A stretch of DNA of 64,000 bases. Origin: Sphingomonas kyeonggiensis (lineage in GTDB: Bacteria; Pseudomonadota; Alphaproteobacteria; Sphingomonadales; Sphingomonadaceae). Below the pieces are notes generated by a model. It saw only the letters and a list, made by a program, of their open reading frames with translations, searched no databases and was not told where the DNA came from. Of the stretch, positions 8,404 to 18,286 are shown piece by piece; the first letter of the stretch is position 1, and the number at the start of each line of letters is the position of its first letter. Made by a program: the position numbers and the translations under genes. The stretch spans positions 124,383 to 188,382 of the forward strand of contig NZ_JACIEH010000002.1 of NCBI RefSeq assembly GCF_014196745.1. Direction: 5' to 3'.

Positions 8404-8431
8404 CTTGCGGCAAGCGCCAGCGCACCTATAT
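8404..8431 (+). promoter_or_regulatory. Candidate RpoH (heat-shock) promoter of dnaK
   Basis: CTTG (8404-8407), 17 bases, then CCTATAT (8425-8431). This fits the alphaproteobacterial sigma-32 consensus CTTG-N17-CYTATNT without a mismatch and lies about 90 bases upstream of the dnaK ATG. Confidence 0.7.
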
Positions 8432-8520
8432 CCGGCGGCGTGATCGGTTCTCCGCGCTGCCTCCTAGCAGGGGCGTTGGGGGCCAAGTGTTTGAATTTTA
8501 CTGGGGGCCAACGAGGGACC

Positions 8521-10431
<1,911 letters not shown>

Positions 10432-10444
10432 CTACATGTCTTTC

Positions 10445-10479
10445 CCCGGCATTCCTGACAGCGTGTTTGGAATGCCGGG
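10445..10479 (+). other. Perfect 11-bp hairpin between dnaK and dnaJ
   Basis: CCCGGCATTCC and GGAATGCCGGG form an uninterrupted 11-bp stem with a 13-base loop in the 72-base dnaK-dnaJ gap. No T-run follows, so it is unlikely to be a strong terminator. It may instead be a processing or stability element that sets the dnaK:dnaJ ratio. Confidence 0.6.
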
Positions 10480-10503
10480 TGAAGGCGGGGGCCAGTGCTT
10501 TAA

Positions 10504-11628
10504 ATGACCACCGAAGTCGATTTCTACGAGCTGCTCGAAGTCGAGCGCACCGCGGACGAGGCCACCCTCAAGTCCGCCTATCGCAAGCTCGCGATCAAAT
10601 ATCACCCCGACAAGAATGCCGGGTGCAAGGACCATGAGGCCAAGTTCAAGGCGATCAACGAAGCCTATGACTGCCTGAAGGATCCCCAGAAGCGCGCGGC
10701 CTATGATCGCTTCGGCCATGCCGCCTTCAAGAACGGCATGGGCGGCGGTGGCGGCCACGGCGCGCAGCCCGATTTCGGCGCGTTCAGCGACATCTTCGAA
10801 AGCGTGTTCGGCGAGTTCATGGGCGGTGGACGTGGCGGCCAGCGTCAGCAGCGCCGCGGCGCCGACTTGCGCTACGACATGGAGATCACGCTCGAGGACG
10901 CGTTCGACGGCACCACGACCGAGATCACCGTCGACGTCTCCGGCCACTGCGACAGCTGCGAGGGCACCGGCGCCAAGCCGGGCACCAAGGTGAGCCAGTG
11001 CAAATATTGCGGCGGGCACGGCAAGGTGCGTGCACAGCAGGGCTTCTTCGTGGTCGAGCGGGCCTGCCAGCATTGCAACGGCGCCGGCGAGACGATCGAC
11101 GAGCCGTGCCGCGACTGCCGTGGCGAGGGCCGGACCGACAAGACCAAGACGCTCAAGATCAACGTGCCGCCCGGCGTGGACGAAGGCACGCGGATCCGCC
11201 TGCAGGGCGAGGGCGAGGCGGGTGCGCGCGGCGCGCCGGCGGGCGACCTCTACATCTTCCTGCACGTCAAGAAGCACGCGATCTTCGAGCGCGAGGGGAC
11301 GAACCTGTTCGCCCATGCGCCGATCAGCTTCACCACCGCGGCACTGGGCGGCGAGATCGTCCTGCCCGGCCTCGACGGCGAGAAGCACGTCGTGAAGATC
11401 GCCGCCGGCACGCAGAGCGGCCGCGAGGTGCGCCAGCGCGGCGCCGGCATGCCGGTGCTGCAGGGCCGCGGGCGTGGCGACCTGGTCGTCGAGCTGGTCG
11501 TCGAGATGCCGACCAAGCTCACCGCGAAGCAGCGCGAGCTGCTCGAGGAATTCCGTTCGACCGAGACGGGCGACGAATGCCCCCAGGCGACCGGCTTTTT
11601 CGCCAAGCTCAAGGCGGCGCTGGGCTGA
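10504..11628 (+). CDS. dnaJ: Co-chaperone DnaJ (Hsp40)
   Basis: 374 residues. The N-terminal J-domain has HPD in KYHPDKNAG (about residue 34), followed by a Gly-rich region and four CxxCxGxG zinc repeats (CDSCEGTG, CKYCGGHG, CQHCNGAG, CRDCRGEG), then the C-terminal substrate-binding domains. This is full-length type I DnaJ. It stimulates DnaK ATPase and delivers substrates. It sits 72 bases after dnaK, probably as one transcript, and is followed by a strong terminator. Confidence 0.97.
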   Translation: MTTEVDFYELLEVERTADEATLKSAYRKLAIKYHPDKNAGCKDHEAKFKAINEAYDCLKDPQKRAAYDRFGHAAFKNGMGGGGGHGAQPDFGAFSDIFESVFGEFMGGGRGGQRQQRRGADLRYDMEITLEDAFDGTTTEITVDVSGHCDSCEGTGAKPGTKVSQCKYCGGHGKVRAQQGFFVVERACQHCNGAGETIDEPCRDCRGEGRTDKTKTLKINVPPGVDEGTRIRLQGEGEAGARGAPAGDLYIFLHVKKHAIFEREGTNLFAHAPISFTTAALGGEIVLPGLDGEKHVVKIAAGTQSGREVRQRGAGMPVLQGRGRGDLVVELVVEMPTKLTAKQRELLEEFRSTETGDECPQATGFFAKLKAALG

Positions 11629-11656
11629 GGCCCGGGCCAGCCGTTGAAGGATGGAG

Positions 11657-11688
11657 CGCCCTCCTCGCCACGTGCGGGGAGGGCGTTT
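11657..11688 (+). terminator. Intrinsic terminator after dnaJ
   Basis: A 12-bp stem (CGCCCTCCTCGC / GCGGGGAGGGCG, one G-T pair) with a 5-base loop is followed by TTT, 29 bases after the dnaJ stop. Confidence 0.8.
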
Positions 11689-11810
11689 CTCGTTCACCCT
11701 CGTTACGTGAACGTCAGCTGCAAACCCAGTTCAGCATCGCCTCAGTGCGACTCGCATAGAAAAGCCTCATCCCCGGTGCCGAGGCACCGGCCAGAAGAGG
11801 AGTTGAGAAC

Positions 11811-12197
11811 ATGAAGAAGATGCTTCTGGGCCTTGCGGCCATGGCCGTTGCCCTTCCCGCCCTGCCTTCGACTGCGAGCGCGCAGGATTATTATGGCGGA
11901 TATCGCGATCATGGCCGCTATGCCCGCGACTATCGCGACCGCGGCTACGACCGGGGCTATGAGGATCGCGGCTATTACAACGGCCCGAGCTGGCGTGGGC
12001 GCGACGGCCGCAACTATTGCCGCCGTTCGGACGGTACGACCGGGCTGCTGATCGGCGGCGTCGCCGGTGCCCTGGTGGGTCGCAGCATCGACCGTTACGG
12101 CGATCGCACCCCGGGCACGCTGCTCGGTGCCCTGGGCGGCGCGCTGCTCGGCCAGGCGATCGACAAGGACAATAGCGGCGGCCGTCGCTGCCGCTAA
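11811..12197 (+). CDS. Secreted glycine-zipper 2TM domain protein
   Basis: 128 residues: a Sec signal (to about residue 24, ending ASAQ), a Tyr/Arg/Asp-rich stretch with repeats of RDRGYDRGY type, then a glycine zipper (GLLIGGVAGALVGRSID and LLGALGGALLGQAID) as in the Rickettsia 17-kDa antigen-like family. Such proteins sit in the outer membrane or periplasm and are often stress-linked. GAGGAG-like bases precede the ATG. It stands alone between two terminators. Confidence 0.8.
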   Translation: MKKMLLGLAAMAVALPALPSTASAQDYYGGYRDHGRYARDYRDRGYDRGYEDRGYYNGPSWRGRDGRNYCRRSDGTTGLLIGGVAGALVGRSIDRYGDRTPGTLLGALGGALLGQAIDKDNSGGRRCR

Positions 12198-12216
12198 ACC
12201 CTCGATATGAGGAGGC

Positions 12217-12252
12217 AAGGGGCCCGGTGGAAACGCCGGGCCCCTTTCTTTT
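12217..12252. terminator. Bidirectional intrinsic terminator
   Basis: AAGGGGCCCGG and CCGGGCCCCTTT form a perfect stem with an 8-base loop; T-runs lie on both strands. It separates the glycine-zipper gene from the convergent membrane-protein gene ending at 12257. Confidence 0.85.
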
Positions 12253-12256
12253 GCGC

Positions 12257-12646
12257 TCAGGCGAAGGCGCGGCGGAACAGCGACAGGCCGTGGAATTCCA
12301 GCGCGGCGAGTCCCGCCACCGCCAGCGCCTGGACGACGATGAAGGCGGTGCCGAGCAGACCCGGCATGAGCAGCGCGATCACCGCGAAGCTCGCCGCGGT
12401 CCAGCCCAGGTTGAGCCAGGCAACGGCGCGCACCGGCCATTCGAGCCGATCGGTGTGGCGTGCGGCCCAGAGCATGAACCCGGCCGAGGGGAAGAGCAGC
12501 AGCCCGGCCTCGAACAGCAAGGCCGCCGGCAGGTCGAGCAGGCCGGCGAGCGGGCCGGCGGCAGCGACGAGCAGCGCGCCCATCGCCAGGCAGGTGACCG
12601 CATCCACGGTCAGCACGGTGCGGAGGAACTGGATCGGGTTGGTCAT
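12257..12646 (-). CDS. Four-helix integral membrane protein of unknown function
   Basis: 129 residues from the ATG at 12646, which has GGGAGA upstream. About four hydrophobic segments span nearly the whole length (VLTVDAVTCLAMGALLVAA, ALLFEAGLLLFPSAGFML, AVAWLNLGWTAASFAVIALL, AFIVVQALAVAGLAALEF). No catalytic motif is visible. It is divergent from the XRE regulator at 12771, which may control it through the shared upstream region; that is inference from position only. Confidence 0.7.
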   Translation of the reverse strand: MTNPIQFLRTVLTVDAVTCLAMGALLVAAAGPLAGLLDLPAALLFEAGLLLFPSAGFMLWAARHTDRLEWPVRAVAWLNLGWTAASFAVIALLMPGLLGTAFIVVQALAVAGLAALEFHGLSLFRRAFA

Positions 12647-12770
12647 GATGCGTCTCCCTTGCTGGTTGATGCCCCAAGGCTGACGCGATCGGCGCGCCGG
12701 GTCGATTACGCGGGAGGTAATGGAAACCGGCGGGCGATCCGGGCAGGGTCGGGGCGAAGGAGATGTGCCC

Positions 12771-13553
12771 GTGCAGCCAGCCGTCCGCCCCTTGGGCGAC
12801 CAGATCAGGGAATGGCGCCGGCGGCGTCGGCTGAGCCAGATGGACCTGGCGCTCGATGCCGAGATCTCGACCCGGCACCTGAGCTTCATCGAGACCGGGC
12901 GGACCCGGCCGAGCCGCGAGATGGTGCTGCGGCTGGCCGACCAGCTCGAGCTGCCGCTTCGGGAGCGCAACGCACTGCTGCTCGCGGCGGGGTTCGCGCC
13001 GCTCTATGCCGAGCGGGCGCTCGACGATCCGGCGCTGGCGGCGGCGCGGCGGGCGATCGACCTGGTGCTGAAGGGGCACGAGCCCTGGCCGGCGCTGGCG
13101 ATCGACCGGCACTGGCATCTCGTCGCGGCCAATGCGGCGGTGGCGCCCCTGCTCGCGGGCTGTGCGGCGCATCTGCTCGAGGGGCCGGTCAACGTGCTGC
13201 GGCTGAGCCTGCATCCCGACGGGCTGGCGCCGCGGATCCGCAACCTGGCCGAGTGGCGGGCGCATCTGCTCGACCGGCTGCGGCGCCAGGCGATGACGAC
13301 GGGTGACGAGACGCTGGACGCGCTGGTCGCCGAGCTGGCGGCCTATCCCTTTCCCGACGGCGCCGGGCATGCCGAGGATTTCGGCGGCGTGGCGATCCCG
13401 CTCCGGCTGGCGACGCCGCTTGGCGAGCTCAGCTTCATCAGCACCACCACCGTGTTCGGCACCCCGCTCGACGTGACGCTCGACGAGCTGGCGATCGAGG
13501 CCTTCTATCCGGCCGACGCGATCACCGCCGAGCGGCTGCGGGCGCTGGGCTAG
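12771..13553 (+). CDS. XRE-family regulator with MmyB-like ligand domain
   Basis: About 260 residues. An N-terminal helix-turn-helix (IREWRRRRRLSQMDLALDAE, then STRHLSFIETGRTRPSREMV) is followed by the MmyB-like PAS-type domain (LAIDRHWHLVAANAAVAPLL) typical of this actinobacterial/proteobacterial group, which may sense fatty acids. The GTG at 12771 is preferred because AAGGAG lies 9 bases upstream; an ATG at 12720 in the same frame has GGGAGG only 2 bases away and would add 17 residues. Its likely target is the divergent membrane protein (inferred). Confidence 0.8.
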   Translation: MQPAVRPLGDQIREWRRRRRLSQMDLALDAEISTRHLSFIETGRTRPSREMVLRLADQLELPLRERNALLLAAGFAPLYAERALDDPALAAARRAIDLVLKGHEPWPALAIDRHWHLVAANAAVAPLLAGCAAHLLEGPVNVLRLSLHPDGLAPRIRNLAEWRAHLLDRLRRQAMTTGDETLDALVAELAAYPFPDGAGHAEDFGGVAIPLRLATPLGELSFISTTTVFGTPLDVTLDELAIEAFYPADAITAERLRALG

Positions 13554-13572
13554 CGCCCGCAGCGACTTGGGT

Positions 13573-14148
13573 TCAGGCGGTACGGGCAGCCTTGAGCGCG
13601 TTGCCCCACCAGGCGATCTCGTCGAACAGGGTGGTGCGCGACGCGGCGAGATAGGGATAGTCGTCGAGCGTCTTGCCCTGCTGGAGGATGCCGAGGAACG
13701 GCTCCATCCCGATGTTCACCTCGGCCTTGATCGGCGCCATGTGCAGCTCGACCGCGACGCCGCGCAGCTGCTCGATCGCGCGGGCGCCGCCGACACCGCC
13801 ATAGCCGATAAACGCCACCGGCTTGCGGCGCCATTCGAACGTGGCCGAATCGAGGGCGTTCTTCAGCACCGCGGTGGGGCCGTGATTGTACTCGGCGGCG
13901 GTGATGATGAAGCCGTCATACTTGCCGATCTTCTGGCGCCATTCCTCGGCGAGCGGATTGGAATAGACGCCCTGGGTCCAGGCCGGGGCGACCGGTTCCT
14001 CGAACAGGGGCAGGTTCTGGTCGCGCAGGTCGAGGATATCGAGCGCGAAGTCGGTGCGCTCGGCGGCGCCGGCGGCGATCCACTGGGCGGGGACGTCCGC
14101 GAAACGCTGCGGGCGCGTGCTGCCGATGATGAGTGCGAGGTTGAGCAT
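13573..14148 (-). CDS. NAD(P)H-dependent FMN reductase family protein
   Basis: 191 residues of flavodoxin-like fold. IIGSTRPQRFADVPA at residues 7-21 is the FMN-phosphate loop and ITAAEYNHGPTAVLKNALD near 81-99 is the conserved isoalloxazine-side motif of the NADPH-dependent FMN/azo/chromate reductase family. It reduces flavins, quinones or azo compounds in the cytoplasm. It is divergent from an HxlR regulator, a common pairing for quinone or electrophile detoxification, and a perfect palindrome sits in the shared promoter region. The physiological substrate is unknown. Confidence 0.85.
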   Translation of the reverse strand: MLNLALIIGSTRPQRFADVPAQWIAAGAAERTDFALDILDLRDQNLPLFEEPVAPAWTQGVYSNPLAEEWRQKIGKYDGFIITAAEYNHGPTAVLKNALDSATFEWRRKPVAFIGYGGVGGARAIEQLRGVAVELHMAPIKAEVNIGMEPFLGILQQGKTLDDYPYLAASRTTLFDEIAWWGNALKAARTA

Positions 14149-14168
14149 GGAAATTTCGACCCTTTCCG

Positions 14169-14183
14169 GTTACGAATCGTAAC
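14169..14183. promoter_or_regulatory. Candidate HxlR operator palindrome
   Basis: GTTACGA-A-TCGTAAC, a perfect 7-1-7 inverted repeat, lies 20 bases upstream of the flavin reductase start and about 20 bases before the divergent HxlR start. HxlR-family dimers commonly bind GTAC/GTAAC-type palindromes, so autoregulation plus control of the reductase is likely (inference). Confidence 0.6.
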
Positions 14184-14201
14184 AGGGGATCAAATGATGC
14201 G

Positions 14202-14603
14202 GTGGCCGCATCCTCACAAGGAGGCACATTTCTGGAACCCAGGCACACGCATGATAGCTGCATCCCGGTCCGCGCCATGCTCGCCAAGATCGGCGACAAG
14301 TGGAGCATCCTGACGATCATGATGCTGAGCGACGGGACCAAGCGGTTCAGCGAGCTGCAGCGCGGGATCGAGGGCATCTCGCAGCGGATGCTGACCCTCA
14401 CCCTGCGCGGGCTGGAGCGCGACGGGCTGGTGACGCGCGAGGTGTTCCCGACGATCCCGCCGCGCGTGGAATACACACTGACGCCGCTGGGCGAATCGCT
14501 GCGCACGCCGGTGATGGCGCTCGGCCAATGGGTGACGGCGAACCTGCCCCAGCTGGAGGCGGCGCGGCGTCGGTTCGATGCGGCTGGGGAGGGGGAAGCA
14601 TAA
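14202..14603 (+). CDS. HxlR-family winged-helix regulator
   Basis: 133 residues from GTG at 14202. The HxlR core is clear: CIPVRAMLAKIGDKWSILTI (a Cys followed by the KW helix), RFSELQRGIEGISQRMLTLT, LERDGLVTREVFPTIPPRVE and YTLTPLGESL. The N-terminal Cys near residue 20 could be a redox or electrophile sensor as in YodB/QorR. No ATG in frame lies upstream; an internal ATG 25 codons in would remove the Cys. It probably represses the divergent reductase. Confidence 0.85.
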   Translation: MAASSQGGTFLEPRHTHDSCIPVRAMLAKIGDKWSILTIMMLSDGTKRFSELQRGIEGISQRMLTLTLRGLERDGLVTREVFPTIPPRVEYTLTPLGESLRTPVMALGQWVTANLPQLEAARRRFDAAGEGEA

Positions 14604-14747
14604 ATCCTCCCCCCGCTTGCTGGGGAGGGGGGGCGCCGCCGAAGGCGGTGGTGGAGGGGCCGGCGCAACGCGCCGGTACCCGGCGCGCCCCTCCACCGTT
14701 CGCTGTGCGAATGGTCACCCGCCCCGAGACAAGCTCGGGGAGGAATT
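14603..14747. repeat. Nested palindrome, copy 1 (CTCGGGGAGG family)
   Basis: Outer arms begin ATCCTCCCC and end CTCGGGGAGGAATT. Inside are GGTGGAGGGG / CCCCTCCACC arms around a GC-rich core (CCGGCGCAACGCGCCGG). It fills the gap between two convergent genes. Other copies: 15579, 26178, 33940, 53962; half copy 47423. Confidence 0.85.
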
Positions 14748-14752
14748 GAGTG

Positions 14753-15559
14753 TCACCGCCCGTCGTCACTCCAGTGGGGCGGGTCGCTGAGCAGCTTGAT
14801 CAGCCCGTAGCTTGCGCCGAGCTTGTGGAGATCGGTGTTGGTCTCGCCCGAACGGGGCGCGCCGATCTCTCGGGCCTTGCCCTGCTTGTCCCTGAGCTTG
14901 AGCGTGCCCGACCAGCCGATCGTCATGTCGATCGCGCGGCCCTCGATATGGCGCGAGGTGAGCGAGGGCTCGTAGGCGATCTGGAACAGGTTCACCATCT
15001 GCTGGGCCGCTGCCTTCGACTTCGCCAGGTCGCCATGATCCCATTGGATCGCCAGCCCCGGCAGGGCGGGGACCTTGTTCGGGGCGACTGCGCCGTTCGC
15101 GACGCGCCAGCTGTAATGCATCAGGTGCGCGCGGGTGGCGTTGCGGCGGGTGGAGGAGATGGTGACGCTGGCGCCGGCATCCTTGAGCGCCTTGAGGAAG
15201 GCGGCGACATTGTCGCGGAACGGCTGGACCAGGTCGACGACCGCGGCGCTGTTGGGGTATTTCGCCTGATTCGCATTCCACCAGTCCGCGCCCGAAAGGG
15301 GCGGGCGGGCGCCCTGGCCGGCGGCGAGCGCGGTCCAGGTCCTGCCGCCGGGCGAGATCAGCCCGTCGGGACTGCCGGCACCGAGCACCTTCGCCTGATA
15401 GCCGGAGATCGCGGCGATGGTCAGCGTGCCGCATTCGCCGGTGGTGGGAAGCAATTTCTGGCCGGTATAGCCGAGCCAGTCGTTGAGCAGGTGCTGGACG
15501 ACCAGCACGTCCGCCAGGTCGTTGACGCCGTTCTTCCCTACCGATGCGCCGATGGGCAT
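14753..15559 (-). CDS. Peptidoglycan-binding / M15-like peptidase domain protein
   Basis: 268 residues. The N-terminal third (VGKNGVNDLADVLVVQHLLNDWLG) resembles a peptidoglycan-binding repeat. The C-terminal half has SRHIEGRAIDMTIG near residue 205 and a terminal PPHWSDDG, giving the His-Asp-His pattern of zinc DD-peptidases of the M15/Hedgehog fold. No signal peptide is seen, so export might use a phage-like or non-classical route, or it acts on lysis. It stands between two palindromic repeats without cotranscribed neighbours. Its activity is inferred from fold motifs only. Confidence 0.7.
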   Translation of the reverse strand: MPIGASVGKNGVNDLADVLVVQHLLNDWLGYTGQKLLPTTGECGTLTIAAISGYQAKVLGAGSPDGLISPGGRTWTALAAGQGARPPLSGADWWNANQAKYPNSAAVVDLVQPFRDNVAAFLKALKDAGASVTISSTRRNATRAHLMHYSWRVANGAVAPNKVPALPGLAIQWDHGDLAKSKAAAQQMVNLFQIAYEPSLTSRHIEGRAIDMTIGWSGTLKLRDKQGKAREIGAPRSGETNTDLHKLGASYGLIKLLSDPPHWSDDGR

Positions 15560-15578
15560 GCGTAATTCTCCCTCACTT

Positions 15579-15709
15579 GATCCTCCCCCGGAGGGGGAGG
15601 GGGCCAGCGAAGCTGGTGGAGGGGTATTCTCCGCGAGCGATGAAGCCTGTGGCGCTACCCCTCCACCACCGCTCCGCGGCGGTCCCCCTCCCCCTCCGGG
15701 GGAGGATTT
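15579..15709. repeat. Nested palindrome, copy 2 (divergent arms)
   Basis: Outer arms CCTCCCCCGGAGGGGGAGG and its counterpart CCCCCTCCGGGGGAGGATTT, inner arms CTGGTGGAGGGG / CCCCTCCACC, and a different central loop from the other copies. It separates the bacteriophytochrome (stop at 15734) from the promoter region of the peptidase gene. Confidence 0.8.
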
Positions 15710-15733
15710 GAGCGAGTCGTATCCGGCGAAATC

Positions 15734-18286
15734 CTACTTTGCCAGCAGGTCCGCGACGGCGCGGGAGATGCTGGCGAGGGTATAGGGCTTCTGGGTGACC
15801 ATCGCACTGGCATGCTCGGGCGGCAGCTTCAGCTGCTCGCCATAGCCGGTGGCGAAGAGGAAGGGCACGCCGGCGGCGGCAAGGGCGTCGGCGAGCGGCA
15901 GGCTGGTCTCGGCGCCGAGATTGACGTCGAGCACCGCGGCCTCGAACGCCTCGCGGCCGATCTCGTCGCGCGCCTGGGCGAGGCTGCCGGCGGTCACCAC
16001 GCGGCGGGCGCCGAGCCGGGTGAGGATGTCCTCCGCGTCCATCGCGATGATCAGGCTGTCCTCGACCAGCAGCACCACGCCGGAGAGCAGCTTGGCCTCG
16101 ACCGCGCCGGCTTCGGGCTCGGAAGGCGGGGCGGGGCGAGGCGCGCGGCTGGGATCGATTTCGATATGGCGGGCGGGTACGCAGAAATCGGCTTCGAGCC
16201 CGGTGAGCGGATAGCGGACCTCGGCAAGGCCGCCGAGATCATAGGGGATCGAGCGGGTGATGATCGTGGTGCCGAAGCCCTGTCGCTTCGGCGGCTGGAC
16301 GGCGGGGCCGCCCTGCTCGCGCCATTCGATCTGGAGATCGCCTTCGCGATCGAGCGCCCAGCCGACCTGCACCGCGCCATTGTCGGAGAGCGCGCCGTAT
16401 TTGGCGGAGTTGGTCATCAGCTCGTGCAGCACCAGCGCGAGCGTGGAGAAGGCCTGGGGATGGAGCAGCACTGGCGGCCCGTCGATCGCCACGCGATCGG
16501 CCTTGCCGCCGAGATAGGCCGCGGCCTCGGTCTCGATCAGGCGCGCGAGCGGGGCCGCCGACCAATTGTCCTGGGTGATCTGGTCGTGCGCGCGGGCGAG
16601 GCTCTCGATCCGGCCTTCGAGCAGGTGGATGGTCTCGCGCGCATCCGCTTCGGGATCGAGCGACTGGCGGACCAGCCCTCGGATGAGGCTGAGGATGTTG
16701 CGGACGCGGTGGTTGAGCTCGGCGATCAGCAGCTCCTGCCGCTCGGAGAAGCGGCGGCGCTCCTCCTGGGCATCGTCGCTGAGGCGGAGCACGACTTCGA
16801 TCAGCGAGGCGCGCAGCATCTCGGCGACGCGCAGCTCGACATTCGAAAACAGCTCGGAGCGGCCACGGACTTCCTGGGACCAGAGCTCGAAGCTCTTCCG
16901 CGGGGTGAGGCGCGGGCCATTGGGGCCGAGCTGGGCGGGCTTGTGCGGATCGCCGGCCCATTTGACCGTGCGAATCTTTTCCTGGCGGAAGAGCAGGACG
17001 TAGTCGCGCGGGCGGCGCGAGATGGGGATCGCCAGCAGCCCCGCGGCGATGTCGTCATAGTCGGCGGCGGCGGGGAGGGTGTCGGCCAGGCGATCGGTCG
17101 CGAAGATCTTGCCGGCGGCCATGGCGTTTAGGCGGCGGGTGATCGTCGATATCGCGTCGGGCGGCGGCGTCATGCCCGAATAGCCGACCTTGCCGTCGAT
17201 CCAGATCGCGATGCCGTCGCACGGCACGGTCTCGCGCAGCATCGTGCCGAGCCATTCGGGATTGTCGAGCAGGGTGGCGTCGCCGGCGACGGCGGCGAGA
17301 AGGCGGTCGCTCGAGAAGCGCGCGGCCATCTCGTACGCGGCCAGTTCCTTGCGCTCGCGGCTCTCCAGCTTGAGCGCGAACATCTGGCCGAACAGCTCGG
17401 CGATCGAACGGCGCTCGAAGCTGGGGCAGCGGGCGGAATAGTGGTGGCAGGCGAACAGGCCCCAGAGCTGGCCCTCGACGATGATCGAGATCGACAGCGA
17501 GGCGCCGACGCCCATGTTCTTCAGATATTCGATGTGAATCGGCGAGACCGAGCGCAGCACCGAGAGCGACAGGTCGATGGGCGCGCCGTTCTCGTCGAGC
17601 CGGGGGAGGACGGGCACCGGCTGGGCGTTGACGTCGGCGATGACGCGGAACGGCGTGCGGACATAGAGCTTGCGCGCCTGTTGCGGGATGTCGCTGGCGG
17701 GGTAGCGCAGGTCGAGGAAGCTGCCGATCCCGGCGCGGGCGGCCTCGGCCACGACCACGCCCGATCCGTCGCGATCGAAGCGATAGACCATGACGCGGTC
17801 GAAGCCGGTGAGCGCGCGGACCTGGCGCGCGCCCTCGCGGTAGAAGCTGGGCGCGTCGCTGGTCTCGTCGAGCCGGGCCATCATCGCGCGGATCGCCGAG
17901 CCGATGTCGGTCGAGGCCTCGTCGCGGCATTCCTCGCCTTCCAGAACGATCGTGTCGCCGATCATGTGGAGCGCGAAGTCGAAGCAGCGGCCGCTGGCGA
18001 TCTTCAGCCCGAAGACGCGTTCGACCGCGTCATTACCGCGCAGCATTGCCAGGCGGTTGCGCAGCGTGTGGACGGCATGGTCGCCGAGCAGCGCCACCGC
18101 GGACGTGCCGAGCAGGTCGTCCGCGGACCTGTCGAGGAATTTCTCGGCATTGGCCGAGACGCGGCGGATCAGCCAGTCGACCGAGAGGGCGAGCAGGAAG
18201 CCGAAGGGCTGGACGGCGCCCAGCTCGTGAATCGGCTCGCGATCGCAATTGGTGAGATCGACCTCGAATTCAGTGTCCGTCGCCAA
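15734..18286 (-). CDS. bphP: Bacteriophytochrome: PAS-GAF-PHY, HWE-type histidine kinase and receiver domain
   Basis: 850 residues from TTG at 18286 (GAAAGG 6 bases upstream); an ATG at 18352 would overlap the previous gene by 83 bases. Cys14 in LTNCDREPIHELGAVQPFG is the expected biliverdin-attachment residue. The GAF domain has RYPASDIPQQARKLY and CHHYSARCPSFE, and a PHY domain follows. The kinase is HWE/HisKA_2 type (AELNHRVRNILSLIRG, His near 524). A C-terminal receiver domain (GVVLLVEDSLIIAMD; Asp in AAVLDVNLG near 785) makes this a hybrid kinase. It senses red/far-red light. The start overlaps the heme oxygenase gene end, so chromophore maker and apoprotein are co-expressed. Confidence 0.92.
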   Translation of the reverse strand: MATDTEFEVDLTNCDREPIHELGAVQPFGFLLALSVDWLIRRVSANAEKFLDRSADDLLGTSAVALLGDHAVHTLRNRLAMLRGNDAVERVFGLKIASGRCFDFALHMIGDTIVLEGEECRDEASTDIGSAIRAMMARLDETSDAPSFYREGARQVRALTGFDRVMVYRFDRDGSGVVVAEAARAGIGSFLDLRYPASDIPQQARKLYVRTPFRVIADVNAQPVPVLPRLDENGAPIDLSLSVLRSVSPIHIEYLKNMGVGASLSISIIVEGQLWGLFACHHYSARCPSFERRSIAELFGQMFALKLESRERKELAAYEMAARFSSDRLLAAVAGDATLLDNPEWLGTMLRETVPCDGIAIWIDGKVGYSGMTPPPDAISTITRRLNAMAAGKIFATDRLADTLPAAADYDDIAAGLLAIPISRRPRDYVLLFRQEKIRTVKWAGDPHKPAQLGPNGPRLTPRKSFELWSQEVRGRSELFSNVELRVAEMLRASLIEVVLRLSDDAQEERRRFSERQELLIAELNHRVRNILSLIRGLVRQSLDPEADARETIHLLEGRIESLARAHDQITQDNWSAAPLARLIETEAAAYLGGKADRVAIDGPPVLLHPQAFSTLALVLHELMTNSAKYGALSDNGAVQVGWALDREGDLQIEWREQGGPAVQPPKRQGFGTTIITRSIPYDLGGLAEVRYPLTGLEADFCVPARHIEIDPSRAPRPAPPSEPEAGAVEAKLLSGVVLLVEDSLIIAMDAEDILTRLGARRVVTAGSLAQARDEIGREAFEAAVLDVNLGAETSLPLADALAAAGVPFLFATGYGEQLKLPPEHASAMVTQKPYTLASISRAVADLLAK

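Noticed and set aside
14603..15709. Insertion sequence or transposon ends around the peptidase gene
   Set aside because: The two palindromes flanking it are not identical and the same family occurs singly elsewhere, with no transposase or target duplication visible.
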